5,726 bases of DNA from Actinomycetota bacterium (GTDB taxonomy: Bacteria > Actinomycetota > Actinomycetes > Nanopelagicales > Nanopelagicaceae), in assembly GCA_009705185.1 (NCBI GenBank), contig WLCS01000071.1, positions 1-5,726 of the forward strand. The letters are read 5' to 3'. Below the pieces are notes generated by a model that saw only the letters and a list, made by a program, of their open reading frames with translations, searched no databases and was not told the origin of the DNA. Position numbers and translations under genes: made by a program. Each line of letters starts with the position of its first letter. The first letter of the stretch is position 1. Below are positions 1 through 5,726 of the stretch, piece by piece.

Positions 1-151
1 CCATCGGCACAATCGTGGATGTTGTGCCCGCACCGAAATAAGTAAGCGCGGCATATGCAACTAGCCAAGTAAGTAAGCCCATCGAGGCAAGCAAGAAATA
101 CGTCTTGCCCTTATTTGCAGACTGTAAAGCTCTGAAATTATTTTCAGCCAT
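1..151 (-). CDS. M48 family (HtpX-like) membrane metalloprotease, N-terminal fragment
   Basis: Only the first 50 codons are present; the gene runs off the left edge. It starts at ATG 151-149 and begins MAENNFRALQSANKGKTYFL. A single hydrophobic helix follows at about residues 17-40, then a Gly/Thr-rich turn. The pattern F-x-x-x-(Q/N)-x-A-N-K-x-K-T just before the first membrane helix is typical of HtpX-type M48 proteases, which cut membrane or misfolded proteins with a zinc HExxH site. That site would lie outside the window, so catalysis cannot be checked. The start lies 8 bp after the lemA stop codon and has no Shine-Dalgarno sequence that I can see, which suggests translational coupling to lemA. 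A lemA gene followed by an M48 protease is a recurrent bacterial arrangement and is the main support for this call. Another small membrane protein remains possible. Confidence 0.72.
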   Translation of the reverse strand, partial: MAENNFRALQSANKGKTYFLLASMGLLTWLVAYAALTYFGAGTTSTIVPM

Positions 152-159
152 GAAGAGAG

Positions 160-708
160 TTAGAACTTAACGTTAGGAACGTTGCGATCAGTTGGATTTT
201 CAACTTCATAGAAATCGCGAGCGCCCACCTTTGCAAGGCCAGCGAAGAAGCTTGTAGGGATGGTTTTCACCGCTGTATTGAGTGAGCGGACATTGTCGTT
301 ATAGAACTGACGTGCAAATGAAACTTTATTCTCTGTTGTTGAAAGTTCCTCTTGTAGAGATAAGAAGTTTGCAGATGCCTTGAGATCTGGATACGCCTCT
401 GCAACTGCAAGTAATCCTCGAAGCGCTGAAGTGAGTGCACCATCTGCTGCTGCGACATCTGCAACAGTTGATGCTGACGTTGCTTTAGCACGTGCTGCAA
501 CTACTGCATCGAATGTGCTCTGTTCGTGCTTTGCATATCCTTTAACGGTTTCGACAAGATTTGGAATTAAGTCTGCACGGCGCTTGAGTTGAACTTCAAT
601 CTGCGCGAAAGCTTCATCGACTGTGATGTTCAGGCGAATGAGGCGGTTGTATTGAGCGATGACAAAAAGCACGAGAAGTGCGATGGCGCCGATGACTATA
701 TATTTCAT
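160..708 (-). CDS. lemA: LemA family protein
   Basis: This is a 182-residue membrane-anchored coiled-coil protein of the LemA family. The family's molecular role is poorly defined, but it is linked to envelope function and often paired with HtpX-like proteases. One transmembrane helix spans about residues 3-19, followed by the hallmark YNRLIRLN (20-27), then QLKRRADLIPNLVETVKGYA (40-59) and HE at 61-62. Later family signatures are AYPDLKA (105-111), the F-x-x-L-x-x-E-L region (115-122) and the second helix with FYND and N144. The protein is expected to have a short N-terminus outside and a helical bundle after the anchor. Length is normal. I chose ATG 708-706 because MKYIVIG starts right at the anchor, as in relatives; GTG 723-721 would add five residues (MVELS) and cannot be excluded. 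It lies 43 bp after dcd and 8 bp before the protease gene, so the three may share a transcript. Confidence 0.93.
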   Translation of the reverse strand: MKYIVIGAIALLVLFVIAQYNRLIRLNITVDEAFAQIEVQLKRRADLIPNLVETVKGYAKHEQSTFDAVVAARAKATSASTVADVAAADGALTSALRGLLAVAEAYPDLKASANFLSLQEELSTTENKVSFARQFYNDNVRSLNTAVKTIPTSFFAGLAKVGARDFYEVENPTDRNVPNVKF

Positions 709-751
709 ACTTAATTCAACCACTCTTGCCGGGGTTGTATTCCCAGCAGAA
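709..751 (-). other. dcd-lemA intergenic spacer
   Basis: The 43-bp gap has no convincing terminator hairpin, so dcd transcription may continue into lemA. The best promoter-like hexamer on the minus strand is TACAAC (739-734), which is weak. If lemA starts at GTG 723 instead of ATG 708 the gap is only 28 bp. There is no strong Shine-Dalgarno sequence before either candidate start. Confidence 0.4.
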
Positions 752-1330
752 TTACTTGATTTTGCTCTGGTGGAAGTTCATGAAGGATCGGCTTGGCGTT
801 GGCCCGCGCTGTCCTTGGTAACGTGAAGCGTAGATTGCTGAACCGTATGGGTGTTCTGCTGGCGATGAAAGTTTGATAAGGCAGAGCTGGCCAATTTTCA
901 TCCCTGGAAATAACTTCACGGGCAAGTTAGCTACGTTAGAAAGTTCGAGAGTGATATGACCGGAAAATCCTGGATCAATAAATCCTGCTGTTGAGTGCGT
1001 GAGAAGCCCAAGGCGACCAAGTGAAGATTTACCTTCGAGGCGGCCAGCTATGTCATCGGGAAGTGTGATTACTTCATAGGTGCTTGCCAGAACGAATTCA
1101 CCAGGGTGCAAAATAAAGGCTTCTCCATCTTCGGCAATCACTTCGCGAGTGAGTTCGGACTGCTCGATAGATGGGTCGATGACTGAATATTTATGGTTTT
1201 CAAAGACGCGGAAGAATTTATCCAGGCGAACATCAACAGATGATGGCTGGATCATCGCCTCATCGAATGGTTCAACGGCAACGCGGCCAGCGGTAATTTC
1301 GGAGCGGATATCGCGATCACTTAAAAGCAC
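752..1330 (-). CDS. dcd: dCTP deaminase, bifunctional dCTP deaminase/dUTPase type
   Basis: A cytosolic homotrimeric enzyme of 192 residues. In the Mycobacterium/Methanocaldococcus bifunctional type it deaminates dCTP and then hydrolyses the dUTP to dUMP and pyrophosphate, feeding thymidylate synthesis without releasing dUTP. The sequence follows the mycobacterial enzyme closely: MLLSDRDIR at the N-terminus, [10 protein letters not shown] (28-37), LHPGEFVL (74-81), the active-site stretch [15 protein letters not shown] (96-110) with Ser102 and Arg106, [14 protein letters not shown] (112-125), and TLELSN (127-132) with the catalytic general-base Glu129. The C-terminal lid is [12 protein letters not shown] (171-182). 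All expected catalytic residues are present. The start is GTG 1330-1328, fixed by alignment to MLLSDRD in relatives. A TAGGCT hexamer ends 6 nt before this GTG, so the message may be leaderless. It is divergent from the acyl-CoA dehydrogenase and upstream of lemA. Assignment to the dCTP deaminase family is very secure; bifunctionality is inferred from similarity. Confidence 0.97.
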   Translation of the reverse strand: MLLSDRDIRSEITAGRVAVEPFDEAMIQPSSVDVRLDKFFRVFENHKYSVIDPSIEQSELTREVIAEDGEAFILHPGEFVLASTYEVITLPDDIAGRLEGKSSLGRLGLLTHSTAGFIDPGFSGHITLELSNVANLPVKLFPGMKIGQLCLIKLSSPAEHPYGSAIYASRYQGQRGPTPSRSFMNFHQSKIK

Positions 1331-1336
1331 GGCGCG

Positions 1337-1342
1337 AGCCTA
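1337..1342 (-). promoter_or_regulatory. Putative -10 box of dcd (leaderless promoter)
   Basis: The minus strand reads TAGGCT, matching the TANNNT actinobacterial -10 pattern. It ends 6 nt before the GTG start at 1330, the distance expected if transcription starts at or next to the start codon. No good -35 is seen; a seven-T run (minus strand, 1357-1363) lies upstream. A GAAGG/TAGG stretch overlapping the hexamer could instead act as a weak Shine-Dalgarno sequence if the true promoter is further upstream. Confidence 0.5.
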
Positions 1343-1377
1343 CCTTCGCAGGCGGGAAAAAAAGACCTTCGGCGCGC

Positions 1378-1406
1378 TTGCGTAAGTTACTGGCGGGTAG
1401 CACCAT
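1378..1406 (+). promoter_or_regulatory. Putative promoter of the acyl-CoA dehydrogenase gene
   Basis: A TTGCGT element (1378-1383) and CACCAT (1401-1406) are separated by 17 bp, and CACCAT ends 6 nt before the ATG at 1413. The -10 lacks its first T but keeps the key A and final T. No Shine-Dalgarno sequence is seen between it and the ATG, so the message may be leaderless. Both elements overlap an inverted repeat (GCGTAA 1380-1385, TTACGC 1406-1411). Confidence 0.35.
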
Positions 1407-1412
1407 TACGCC

Positions 1413-3239
1413 ATGAGCCATTACACCGCCAACCTCCGTGACATCGAATTTTGCCTCTTTGACCTCTTAGGTCGCGACAAGGTGCTGGGAAGTTCTATCT
1501 ACTCAGAACTCGATCGCGATACTGCGATGGGAATGTTGGAGGAGATGAAGCGCTTAACTGAAAACGATTTAGCAGCTTCTTTCGTTGAAGGCGATCGCAT
1601 CGGCACAGATTTCAATAAAGCAACTGGAGATATCAAGCTTCCTGAAAGTTTTAAGAAATCTTACAAAGCATATGTTGATGGCGAATGGTGGCGTCTTGAT
1701 GCACCCGTTGATCTTGGTGGAATGAAAGTTCCTGCTTCGGTGCGTTGGGCAATTGCAGAAATGGTCTTGGGTTCAAATCCCGCAATTCATATTTATGCAT
1801 CTGGTTATGCATTTGCACAGGTTGCATATGTATTAGGTACAGATGTGCAGAAGAAGATGGCAAAGCACATGGTTGATCGTCACTGGGGCGCAACGATGCA
1901 ACTAACTGAACCAGATGCGGGTTCAGATGTGGGCGCTGGTCGCAGTAAAGCTGTGCAGCAACCTGATGGAACATGGCACATCACAGGAACAAAACGATTT
2001 ATCACATCTGGTGATGCAGATATTTACGACAACATTATGCACTTTACTCTTGCGCGTCGCGAAGGCGGAGGGCCGGGTACGAAAGGGCTTTCACTATTCC
2101 TTATTCCAAAGTTTATGTTTGATTTAGAAACAGGTGAACTCGGAAAGCGTAATGGTGTTTATGTCACCAACGTTGAACACAAGATGGGTCTCAACGTTTC
2201 TGCAACATGCGAAATGAACTTGGGTGAGAAAGAACCAGCTGTTGGATATCTCCTTGGTGATGTCCATGAAGGTATCTTCCAAATGTTTAAAGTAATTGAA
2301 TTCGCTCGCATGATGGTTGGCACAAAAGCAATCGCAACTTTATCGGCCGGATATCTACAAGCACTTGCATACGCAAAGACACGTGTGCAGGGCGGGGATA
2401 TGAAGGTGATGAACGATAAAGCGAGCCCTCGCGTGACCATCATTAAGCACCCTGATGTGCGTCGTTCGTTGATGGTGCAAAAAGCTTATTCAGAAGGCAT
2501 GAGAGCTCTTGTTCTCTATACCGCCTCTATTCAAGATGAAATCGAGCTCGCACATGCTGCTGGTGACACAGAGAAGTTAGAAACTATGGAGAAGCTCAAC
2601 GATCTTTTGCTTCCTGTTGTAAAAGGTTTTGGCTCCGAAAAATCTTGGACACTTCTTGGTACCGAATCACTACAAACATTCGGTGGTTCTGGATTTACTC
2701 AAGACTGGCCTCTCGAACAATATGTTCGCGATGCGAAGATTGACACTCTCTACGAAGGTACAACAGCAATTCAAGGACTCGACTTCTTCTTCCGTAAGGT
2801 TGTTAAAGACGGCGGACGTGCGCTTGGTTTACTTGGAAAAGAAATCCAAGCATTTGCAGAAACCGGTGGGGTTCATGCTGCAGAGAAGCAAGCTCTTCTC
2901 AAAGCTCTTGCAGATCTCAACGGAATCATCGGAGTACTTGTTGGTCATGCAATGGCTTCACAAGAGAAAGCTGACGAGATTTACAAGGTCGGCCTTAGTA
3001 CTTCTCGCGCATTGATGGCTGTTGGTGATGTCATTATTTCCTGGTTGCTTCTTCGCCAAGCAGATATTGCTGCAGAGAAGTTAGCTGCCGGGGCTGGAAA
3101 AGATACTGATTTCTACACAGGAAAGATTGCATCTGCAAAGTTCTTTGTTGCAACAGTTCTTCCTCACATCACAGCCGATCGCAAAATTGTCGAAGCTACC
3201 GATTCAACCATTATGGAGATTCCTGAGTCAGCTTTCTAA
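1413..3239 (+). CDS. Long-type acyl-CoA dehydrogenase (DmdC/FadE5-like)
   Basis: An FAD flavoenzyme of 608 residues that oxidises an acyl-CoA to the 2,3-enoyl-CoA and passes electrons to an electron-transfer flavoprotein. About 600 residues, rather than about 380, puts it in the class with extra terminal segments that includes 3-methylmercaptopropionyl-CoA dehydrogenase (DmdC). Order: N-terminal extension (1 to about 35, [18 protein letters not shown]), helical N domain (about 38-158), beta domain opening with [19 protein letters not shown] (162-180) and [14 protein letters not shown] (188-201), C-terminal helical domain (about 285-460), then an extra helical tail (about 470-600). The catalytic base is Glu448 in [10 protein letters not shown] (446-455), preceded by the [20 protein letters not shown] region. 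The reading frame is intact. ATG 1413 begins the conserved SHY-x-x-N-L-R-D start; there is no Shine-Dalgarno sequence, so it may be leaderless. Substrate cannot be told from sequence: fatty acyl-CoA, methylthiopropionyl-CoA and other short acyl-CoAs are all possible. It has no beta-oxidation neighbour in this window. Confidence 0.93.
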   Translation: MSHYTANLRDIEFCLFDLLGRDKVLGSSIYSELDRDTAMGMLEEMKRLTENDLAASFVEGDRIGTDFNKATGDIKLPESFKKSYKAYVDGEWWRLDAPVDLGGMKVPASVRWAIAEMVLGSNPAIHIYASGYAFAQVAYVLGTDVQKKMAKHMVDRHWGATMQLTEPDAGSDVGAGRSKAVQQPDGTWHITGTKRFITSGDADIYDNIMHFTLARREGGGPGTKGLSLFLIPKFMFDLETGELGKRNGVYVTNVEHKMGLNVSATCEMNLGEKEPAVGYLLGDVHEGIFQMFKVIEFARMMVGTKAIATLSAGYLQALAYAKTRVQGGDMKVMNDKASPRVTIIKHPDVRRSLMVQKAYSEGMRALVLYTASIQDEIELAHAAGDTEKLETMEKLNDLLLPVVKGFGSEKSWTLLGTESLQTFGGSGFTQDWPLEQYVRDAKIDTLYEGTTAIQGLDFFFRKVVKDGGRALGLLGKEIQAFAETGGVHAAEKQALLKALADLNGIIGVLVGHAMASQEKADEIYKVGLSTSRALMAVGDVIISWLLLRQADIAAEKLAAGAGKDTDFYTGKIASAKFFVATVLPHITADRKIVEATDSTIMEIPESAF

Positions 3240-3249
3240 ATTCTTGAGA

Positions 3250-3255
3250 TAAACT
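3250..3255 (+). promoter_or_regulatory. Putative -10 box of the EamA permease gene (leaderless promoter)
   Basis: TAAACT fits TANNNT well and ends 6 nt before ATG 3262. There is no Shine-Dalgarno sequence in the 22-bp gap after the upstream gene, which fits a message starting at the ATG. No -35 match is visible at 16-18 bp upstream, inside the end of the dehydrogenase gene. The hexamer also overlaps the left arm of a hairpin (3251-3260 with 3279-3288). Confidence 0.45.
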
Positions 3256-3291
3256 CATCGGATGCTCTCAAAACATCGCGGTGAGTTTTTT
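3251..3291 (+). terminator. Terminator-like hairpin overlapping the permease start
   Basis: AAACTCATCG (3251-3260) pairs with CGGTGAGTTT (3279-3288): ten pairs with one G-U wobble, 18-nt loop, followed by or merging into a run of six T (3286-3291) and then CTTATT. In RNA from the dehydrogenase gene this would look like an intrinsic terminator, but the loop contains the permease ATG (3262-3264) and the right arm is coding. The stem is AT-rich at its base and the loop is long, so strength is uncertain. Confidence 0.35.
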
Positions 3292-4185
3292 CTTATTCTG
3301 GGAGCGCTTTTCTTCTCAGTCAGTGGCCTGACTGTCACCGTTGTACTTAAGCATCTGCCTGCATTTCGTTTGGCTGAATTTAGGTCGGTTACAGCTGTTG
3401 CCATTCTTGGTACATATGTCTTAATTACTCGCCCTGAAATCATAAAAATTGTTCGCTCCGAAATTCCAAAATTAGGTGTGTATGGAGTCGTGGGGTTTGC
3501 AATCGTTAACTTTGGGTATCTCCTGGGTATTGAGCGCGGAGTGCCATTAGCACTGGTTTTGATTATCGAATTCACAGCGCCGATTTGGATTGCTCTCTGG
3601 ATCAAATTTGTTCGCAAAGGATTCGTGGCTCGCGACATGTGGGTCGCCATTGCGCTTTCGTTAGTTGGTTTAATTTTCGTGTCAAAGGCTTGGGATGGAT
3701 TTACATTCGATCTGATTGGAATTGCTGGGGCAACAATTAGTGCATTCGCACTTGCCGCATATTTTCTAATGAGTGAAAAGATTGGCAAGAAGCGTGAACC
3801 AATTGCGATGCTCATTTTTGGAATGGGTTTTGCTTCAATTTTCTGGCTTGTTGTTCTCCCGCCATGGAGTTTCCCTTTTGAAGTATTTTCTATGAAGATG
3901 GACCTGGGTGGAATCGCTGCAGGCACGATGGTTCCAGGTTGGATCTTGATGGCATCTGCTGCAATCTTCGGCACAGTTATCCCTTACCTCTGTGTGCTCA
4001 CGGGAATGCGTTTACTTACCGCATCAACAAGTAGCGTTATTGGAATGCTTGAACCGGTTTTAGCTGGTGCGCTGGCATGGGTGTGGTTTGGTCAGAGCTG
4101 GGATTTGATTCAGCTTATTGGCGCAATTGTGGTTCTGGTTGGAATTTATTTAGCAGATCGCTCTAAATCAGTAACTGCAAATTAG
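3262..4185 (+). CDS. EamA/DMT superfamily permease (RhtA/YdcZ-like drug-metabolite transporter)
   Basis: An integral membrane protein of 307 residues with about ten predicted helices: roughly 8-29, 37-55, 70-90, 94-116, 125-141, 150-170, 181-200, 226-248, 255-276 and 282-298. This is the usual two-times-five-helix layout of the drug/metabolite transporter superfamily, each half being one EamA domain. The family signature occurs twice at matching places: IIEFTAPIWIALW (101-113) in helix 4 and MLEPVLAGALAWVWFGQ (262-278) in helix 9. Such proteins usually export amino acids, nucleosides or other small metabolites, but the substrate is not predictable here. The start at ATG 3262 has no Shine-Dalgarno sequence; a TAAACT hexamer ends 6 nt before it. 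It lies 22 bp after the acyl-CoA dehydrogenase stop, so read-through co-transcription is possible, but an own promoter looks likely. It converges on dnaB with a 6-bp gap. Confidence 0.93.
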   Translation: MLSKHRGEFFLILGALFFSVSGLTVTVVLKHLPAFRLAEFRSVTAVAILGTYVLITRPEIIKIVRSEIPKLGVYGVVGFAIVNFGYLLGIERGVPLALVLIIEFTAPIWIALWIKFVRKGFVARDMWVAIALSLVGLIFVSKAWDGFTFDLIGIAGATISAFALAAYFLMSEKIGKKREPIAMLIFGMGFASIFWLVVLPPWSFPFEVFSMKMDLGGIAAGTMVPGWILMASAAIFGTVIPYLCVLTGMRLLTASTSSVIGMLEPVLAGALAWVWFGQSWDLIQLIGAIVVLVGIYLADRSKSVTAN

Positions 4186-4191
4186 ATAAAA

Positions 4192-5655
4192 CTATTCGTT
4201 CCATCCACCATCGCCGGGTGCTGAAGGTTGAATATCGGTTGTTGCAGACGTTGATTGAGTGAAGTCACGACCTGCACCAACATTTGGAGCCATGTCGAAG
4301 AATCGCGCAAAGTGAAGCTGCGCTGAAACTGTAATTGTTCTAGTTGGTCCGTTACGGTGCTTAGCAACAATGAAATCTGCTTCGCCAGAACGGTTTTGTG
4401 AATCGTACATATCATCGCGGTGAAGCAAGATAACTACGTCGGCATCTTGTTCAATAGAACCGGATTCACGAAGATCTGAAAGCATCGGACGCTTATCAGT
4501 ACGTTGTTCTGGTCCACGGTTGAGCTGTGAGATTGCGATAACCGGCACATTTAACTCTTTCGCCATCAACTTAAGTTGGCGCGAGAATTCAGAAACTTCT
4601 TGCTGACGATTTTCTACGCGCTTGCCTGATGACATCAGCTGTAAGTAGTCAATAACAATGAGCTTGAGATCGTGGCGCTGCTTCAGGCGACGTGCTTTTG
4701 CACGGATCTCCATCATTGAAAGATTTGGTGAATCATCAATAAATAGTGGGGCGTCAGAAATTTCGCCCATACGACGAGCAAGCTTTGCCCACTCTTCATC
4801 GCTGAGCTGGCCAGAACGAATGCTGTTCAATCCAACGCGCGCTTCGGCAGATAACATACGCATCGTAATTTCTGACTTCGACATTTCGAGCGAGAAAATT
4901 ACTGATGTTTGGTTATCGTGAATTGAAGCATGTCGGGCAATATCAAGTCCGAGAGTTGATTTACCAACTGCAGGTCGCGCAGCAACAATGATCATATTTC
5001 CAGGATGGAATCCATGTGTAAGTAAATCTAAATCTCTAAATCCTGATTTAACACCCTCAACGCCGACACCTTTAGAAATTGCATCGATTTCATCGAGGGC
5101 TGCGGGAAGTAAGGTACTGAGTTGTACATAATCTTCTGAAGATCGGCGTTCGGTTACTGCATACACTTCTGCTTGTGCGGCATCTACTGCATCATCAACT
5201 TCGCCATTTTGATCGTAACCGAGTTGAACAATCTTTGTACCTGCTTCAACAAGTCTTCGCATGATTGCATGTTCGAGAACAATCTTTGCGTAGTAGCCAG
5301 CGTTTGCAGCTGTTGGTACTGATGAAATGAGAGTGTGCAAATACGGAGCGCCACCTGCACGCGCAATATCTCCACGCTTTGTTAGTTCGGATGCAACAGT
5401 GACTGCATCTGCTGGTTCGCCGCGACCATAGAGATCAAGAATTGCATCGTAAATAAGTTCGTGTGCTGGTCGATAAAAATCGCGTTCGCGTAAAACTTCT
5501 ACGACATCTGCAATTGCATCTTTAGATAAAAGCATTCCACCGAGAACAGATTGTTCTGCCTGTAAATCTTGCGGTGGTGTGCGCTCGAACTCTGCGCCAA
5601 CAGTGTTGTACTGCCCATTACGTTGGGAGTTGTTGGGTAGTTCTGCGATGCTCAC
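4192..5655 (-). CDS. dnaB: Replicative DNA helicase DnaB
   Basis: The hexameric helicase that unwinds the replication fork and recruits primase, 487 residues. The N-terminal scaffold domain begins at PPQDLQAEQSVLGGMLLSKD (27-46) and runs to about 130; a linker helix follows. The RecA-like ATPase domain (about 203-455) has Walker A ARPAVGKST (226-234, Lys232), FSLEMSK (254-260), Walker B IVIDYLQLM (333-341, Asp336), the motif ISQLNR (375-380), LRESGSIEQDAD (395-406) and a probable arginine finger at Arg413 in LLHRDD. All ATPase elements are intact. There is no intein, although mycobacterial DnaB proteins often carry one near Walker A. The C-terminal tail after about 455 is polar and low in complexity. 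The start is GTG 5655-5653; an in-frame TAG at 5673-5671 lies just upstream and no ATG or TTG lies between, so this is the first possible start. The gene converges on the permease gene. Confidence 0.98.
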   Translation of the reverse strand: MSIAELPNNSQRNGQYNTVGAEFERTPPQDLQAEQSVLGGMLLSKDAIADVVEVLRERDFYRPAHELIYDAILDLYGRGEPADAVTVASELTKRGDIARAGGAPYLHTLISSVPTAANAGYYAKIVLEHAIMRRLVEAGTKIVQLGYDQNGEVDDAVDAAQAEVYAVTERRSSEDYVQLSTLLPAALDEIDAISKGVGVEGVKSGFRDLDLLTHGFHPGNMIIVAARPAVGKSTLGLDIARHASIHDNQTSVIFSLEMSKSEITMRMLSAEARVGLNSIRSGQLSDEEWAKLARRMGEISDAPLFIDDSPNLSMMEIRAKARRLKQRHDLKLIVIDYLQLMSSGKRVENRQQEVSEFSRQLKLMAKELNVPVIAISQLNRGPEQRTDKRPMLSDLRESGSIEQDADVVILLHRDDMYDSQNRSGEADFIVAKHRNGPTRTITVSAQLHFARFFDMAPNVGAGRDFTQSTSATTDIQPSAPGDGGWNE

Positions 5656-5663
5656 GAGCGGTA

Positions 5664-5672
5664 CTTTCCTCT
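5664..5672 (-). promoter_or_regulatory. Ribosome binding site of dnaB
   Basis: On the minus strand AGAGGAAAG lies 8 nt before the GTG start. It is the only reasonable Shine-Dalgarno-like sequence ahead of a plus- or minus-strand gene start in this window that also has a leader of normal length, and it supports the GTG start of dnaB. The match to AGGAGG is partial. Confidence 0.55.
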
Positions 5673-5710
5673 AGACCACTGACAAAAGCGAAGGGGCTTG
5701 GGGATGAAGG

Positions 5711-5719
5711 TGTGGATAA
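5711..5719 (-). promoter_or_regulatory. Putative DnaA box upstream of dnaB
   Basis: The plus-strand TGTGGATAA reads TTATCCACA on the minus strand, an exact match to the classical DnaA-box consensus TTATCCACA. It lies 56-64 bp upstream of the dnaB start codon. I see no second box nearby, but the window ends 7 bp beyond it, so clustering as in an origin cannot be judged. It could be a DnaA-responsive control site for dnaB, part of a larger cluster to the right, or chance. Confidence 0.45.
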
Positions 5720-5726
5720 GAGCGCG

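Larger units (their letters stand above)
1331..1412. promoter_or_regulatory. Divergent promoter region between dcd and the acyl-CoA dehydrogenase gene
   Basis: This 82-bp gap must hold the start signals of both genes. It contains a direct repeat ACCTTCG (1342-1348 and 1365-1371, 23 bp start to start), an A7 run (1357-1363), an odd palindrome GTAAGTTAC (1382-1390) and an inverted repeat GCGTAA/TTACGC (1380-1385, 1406-1411). These could be regulator sites, but none matches an operator that I recognise. Confidence 0.4.

Noticed and set aside
226..234. DnaB Walker A insertion site checked for an intein (residues 226-234 of DnaB, near base 4960)
   Set aside because: The helicase motifs run on without interruption and the protein length is normal, so no intein is present. 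Coordinates given here are residue numbers.
380..592. A 70-codon plus-strand frame antisense to lemA
   Set aside because: Ala/Ser-rich translation caused by the Ala-rich helical part of LemA; no start signal or homology pattern.
739..752. ATTC-N6-GAAT inverted repeat at the end of dcd as a terminator
   Set aside because: Four AT-rich pairs without a following T tract; too weak to call.
2629..3015. A 128-codon plus-strand frame inside the acyl-CoA dehydrogenase gene
   Set aside because: It overlaps the catalytic domain of an intact, strongly recognisable gene in another frame and shows no family features.
3255..3974. A 239-codon open frame on the minus strand, fully antisense to the permease gene
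   Set aside because: Its translation is rich in Ile, Pro, Arg, Thr and Ser with no domain pattern, as expected for the complement of a hydrophobic membrane-protein gene; the plus strand gives a clear ten-helix EamA protein.
5686..5699. Possible hairpin AAGC-GAAGGG-GCTT upstream of dnaB as a terminator of the preceding gene
   Set aside because: Only a four-pair stem and no adjacent T run on either strand.
1..5726. Search for mobile elements, CRISPR arrays, tRNA genes, toxin-antitoxin or defence genes
   Set aside because: Nothing supportable was seen: every sizeable stretch is accounted for by intact housekeeping-type genes and short intergenic gaps.

Overview
The window reads as ordinary core chromosome from a moderate-GC actinobacterium. 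Two 60-base lines I counted gave 42% and 50% G+C. The lineage call rests mainly on Dcd, whose sequence follows the bifunctional dCTP deaminase-dUTPase of Mycobacterium almost motif for motif. DnaB also has the actinobacterial type of N-terminal region. Modest GC, tight gene packing and apparently leaderless promoters would suit a streamlined aquatic actinobacterium (for example Nanopelagicales, acI). That finer placement is inference and was not tested. I see no insertion sequence, prophage, tRNA, rRNA, CRISPR array or rearrangement, and no stretch over about 100 bases lacks a gene.

Layout. Positions 1-1330 hold three minus-strand genes transcribed right to left: dcd (752-1330), lemA (160-708), then the N-terminal 50 codons of an M48/HtpX-like membrane metalloprotease that runs off the left edge. 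The lemA-protease pair is a well-known association in the bacterial envelope. An 82-bp divergent promoter region (1331-1412) separates dcd from a plus-strand gene for a long (608 aa) acyl-CoA dehydrogenase of the DmdC/FadE5-like class (1413-3239). After 22 bp comes a plus-strand EamA/DMT-family permease (3262-4185). It converges on the minus-strand replicative helicase gene dnaB (4192-5655), with only 6 bp between the two stop codons. The last 71 bp is the dnaB leader and holds a perfect TTATCCACA DnaA-box sequence.

How the genes relate. Dcd (dUTP removal and dTTP supply) and DnaB (fork unwinding) both serve DNA replication but are about 2.9 kb apart and probably not co-transcribed. LemA and the M48 protease are likely an envelope pair. 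The dehydrogenase and permease are co-directional, but each seems to have its own start site.

The most interesting signals are regulatory and small: the DnaA box ahead of dnaB, -10-like hexamers placed exactly 6 nt before three start codons, a 10-bp hairpin with the permease start codon in its loop, and repeats in the dcd/dehydrogenase promoter region. I found no convincing new multi-gene system.
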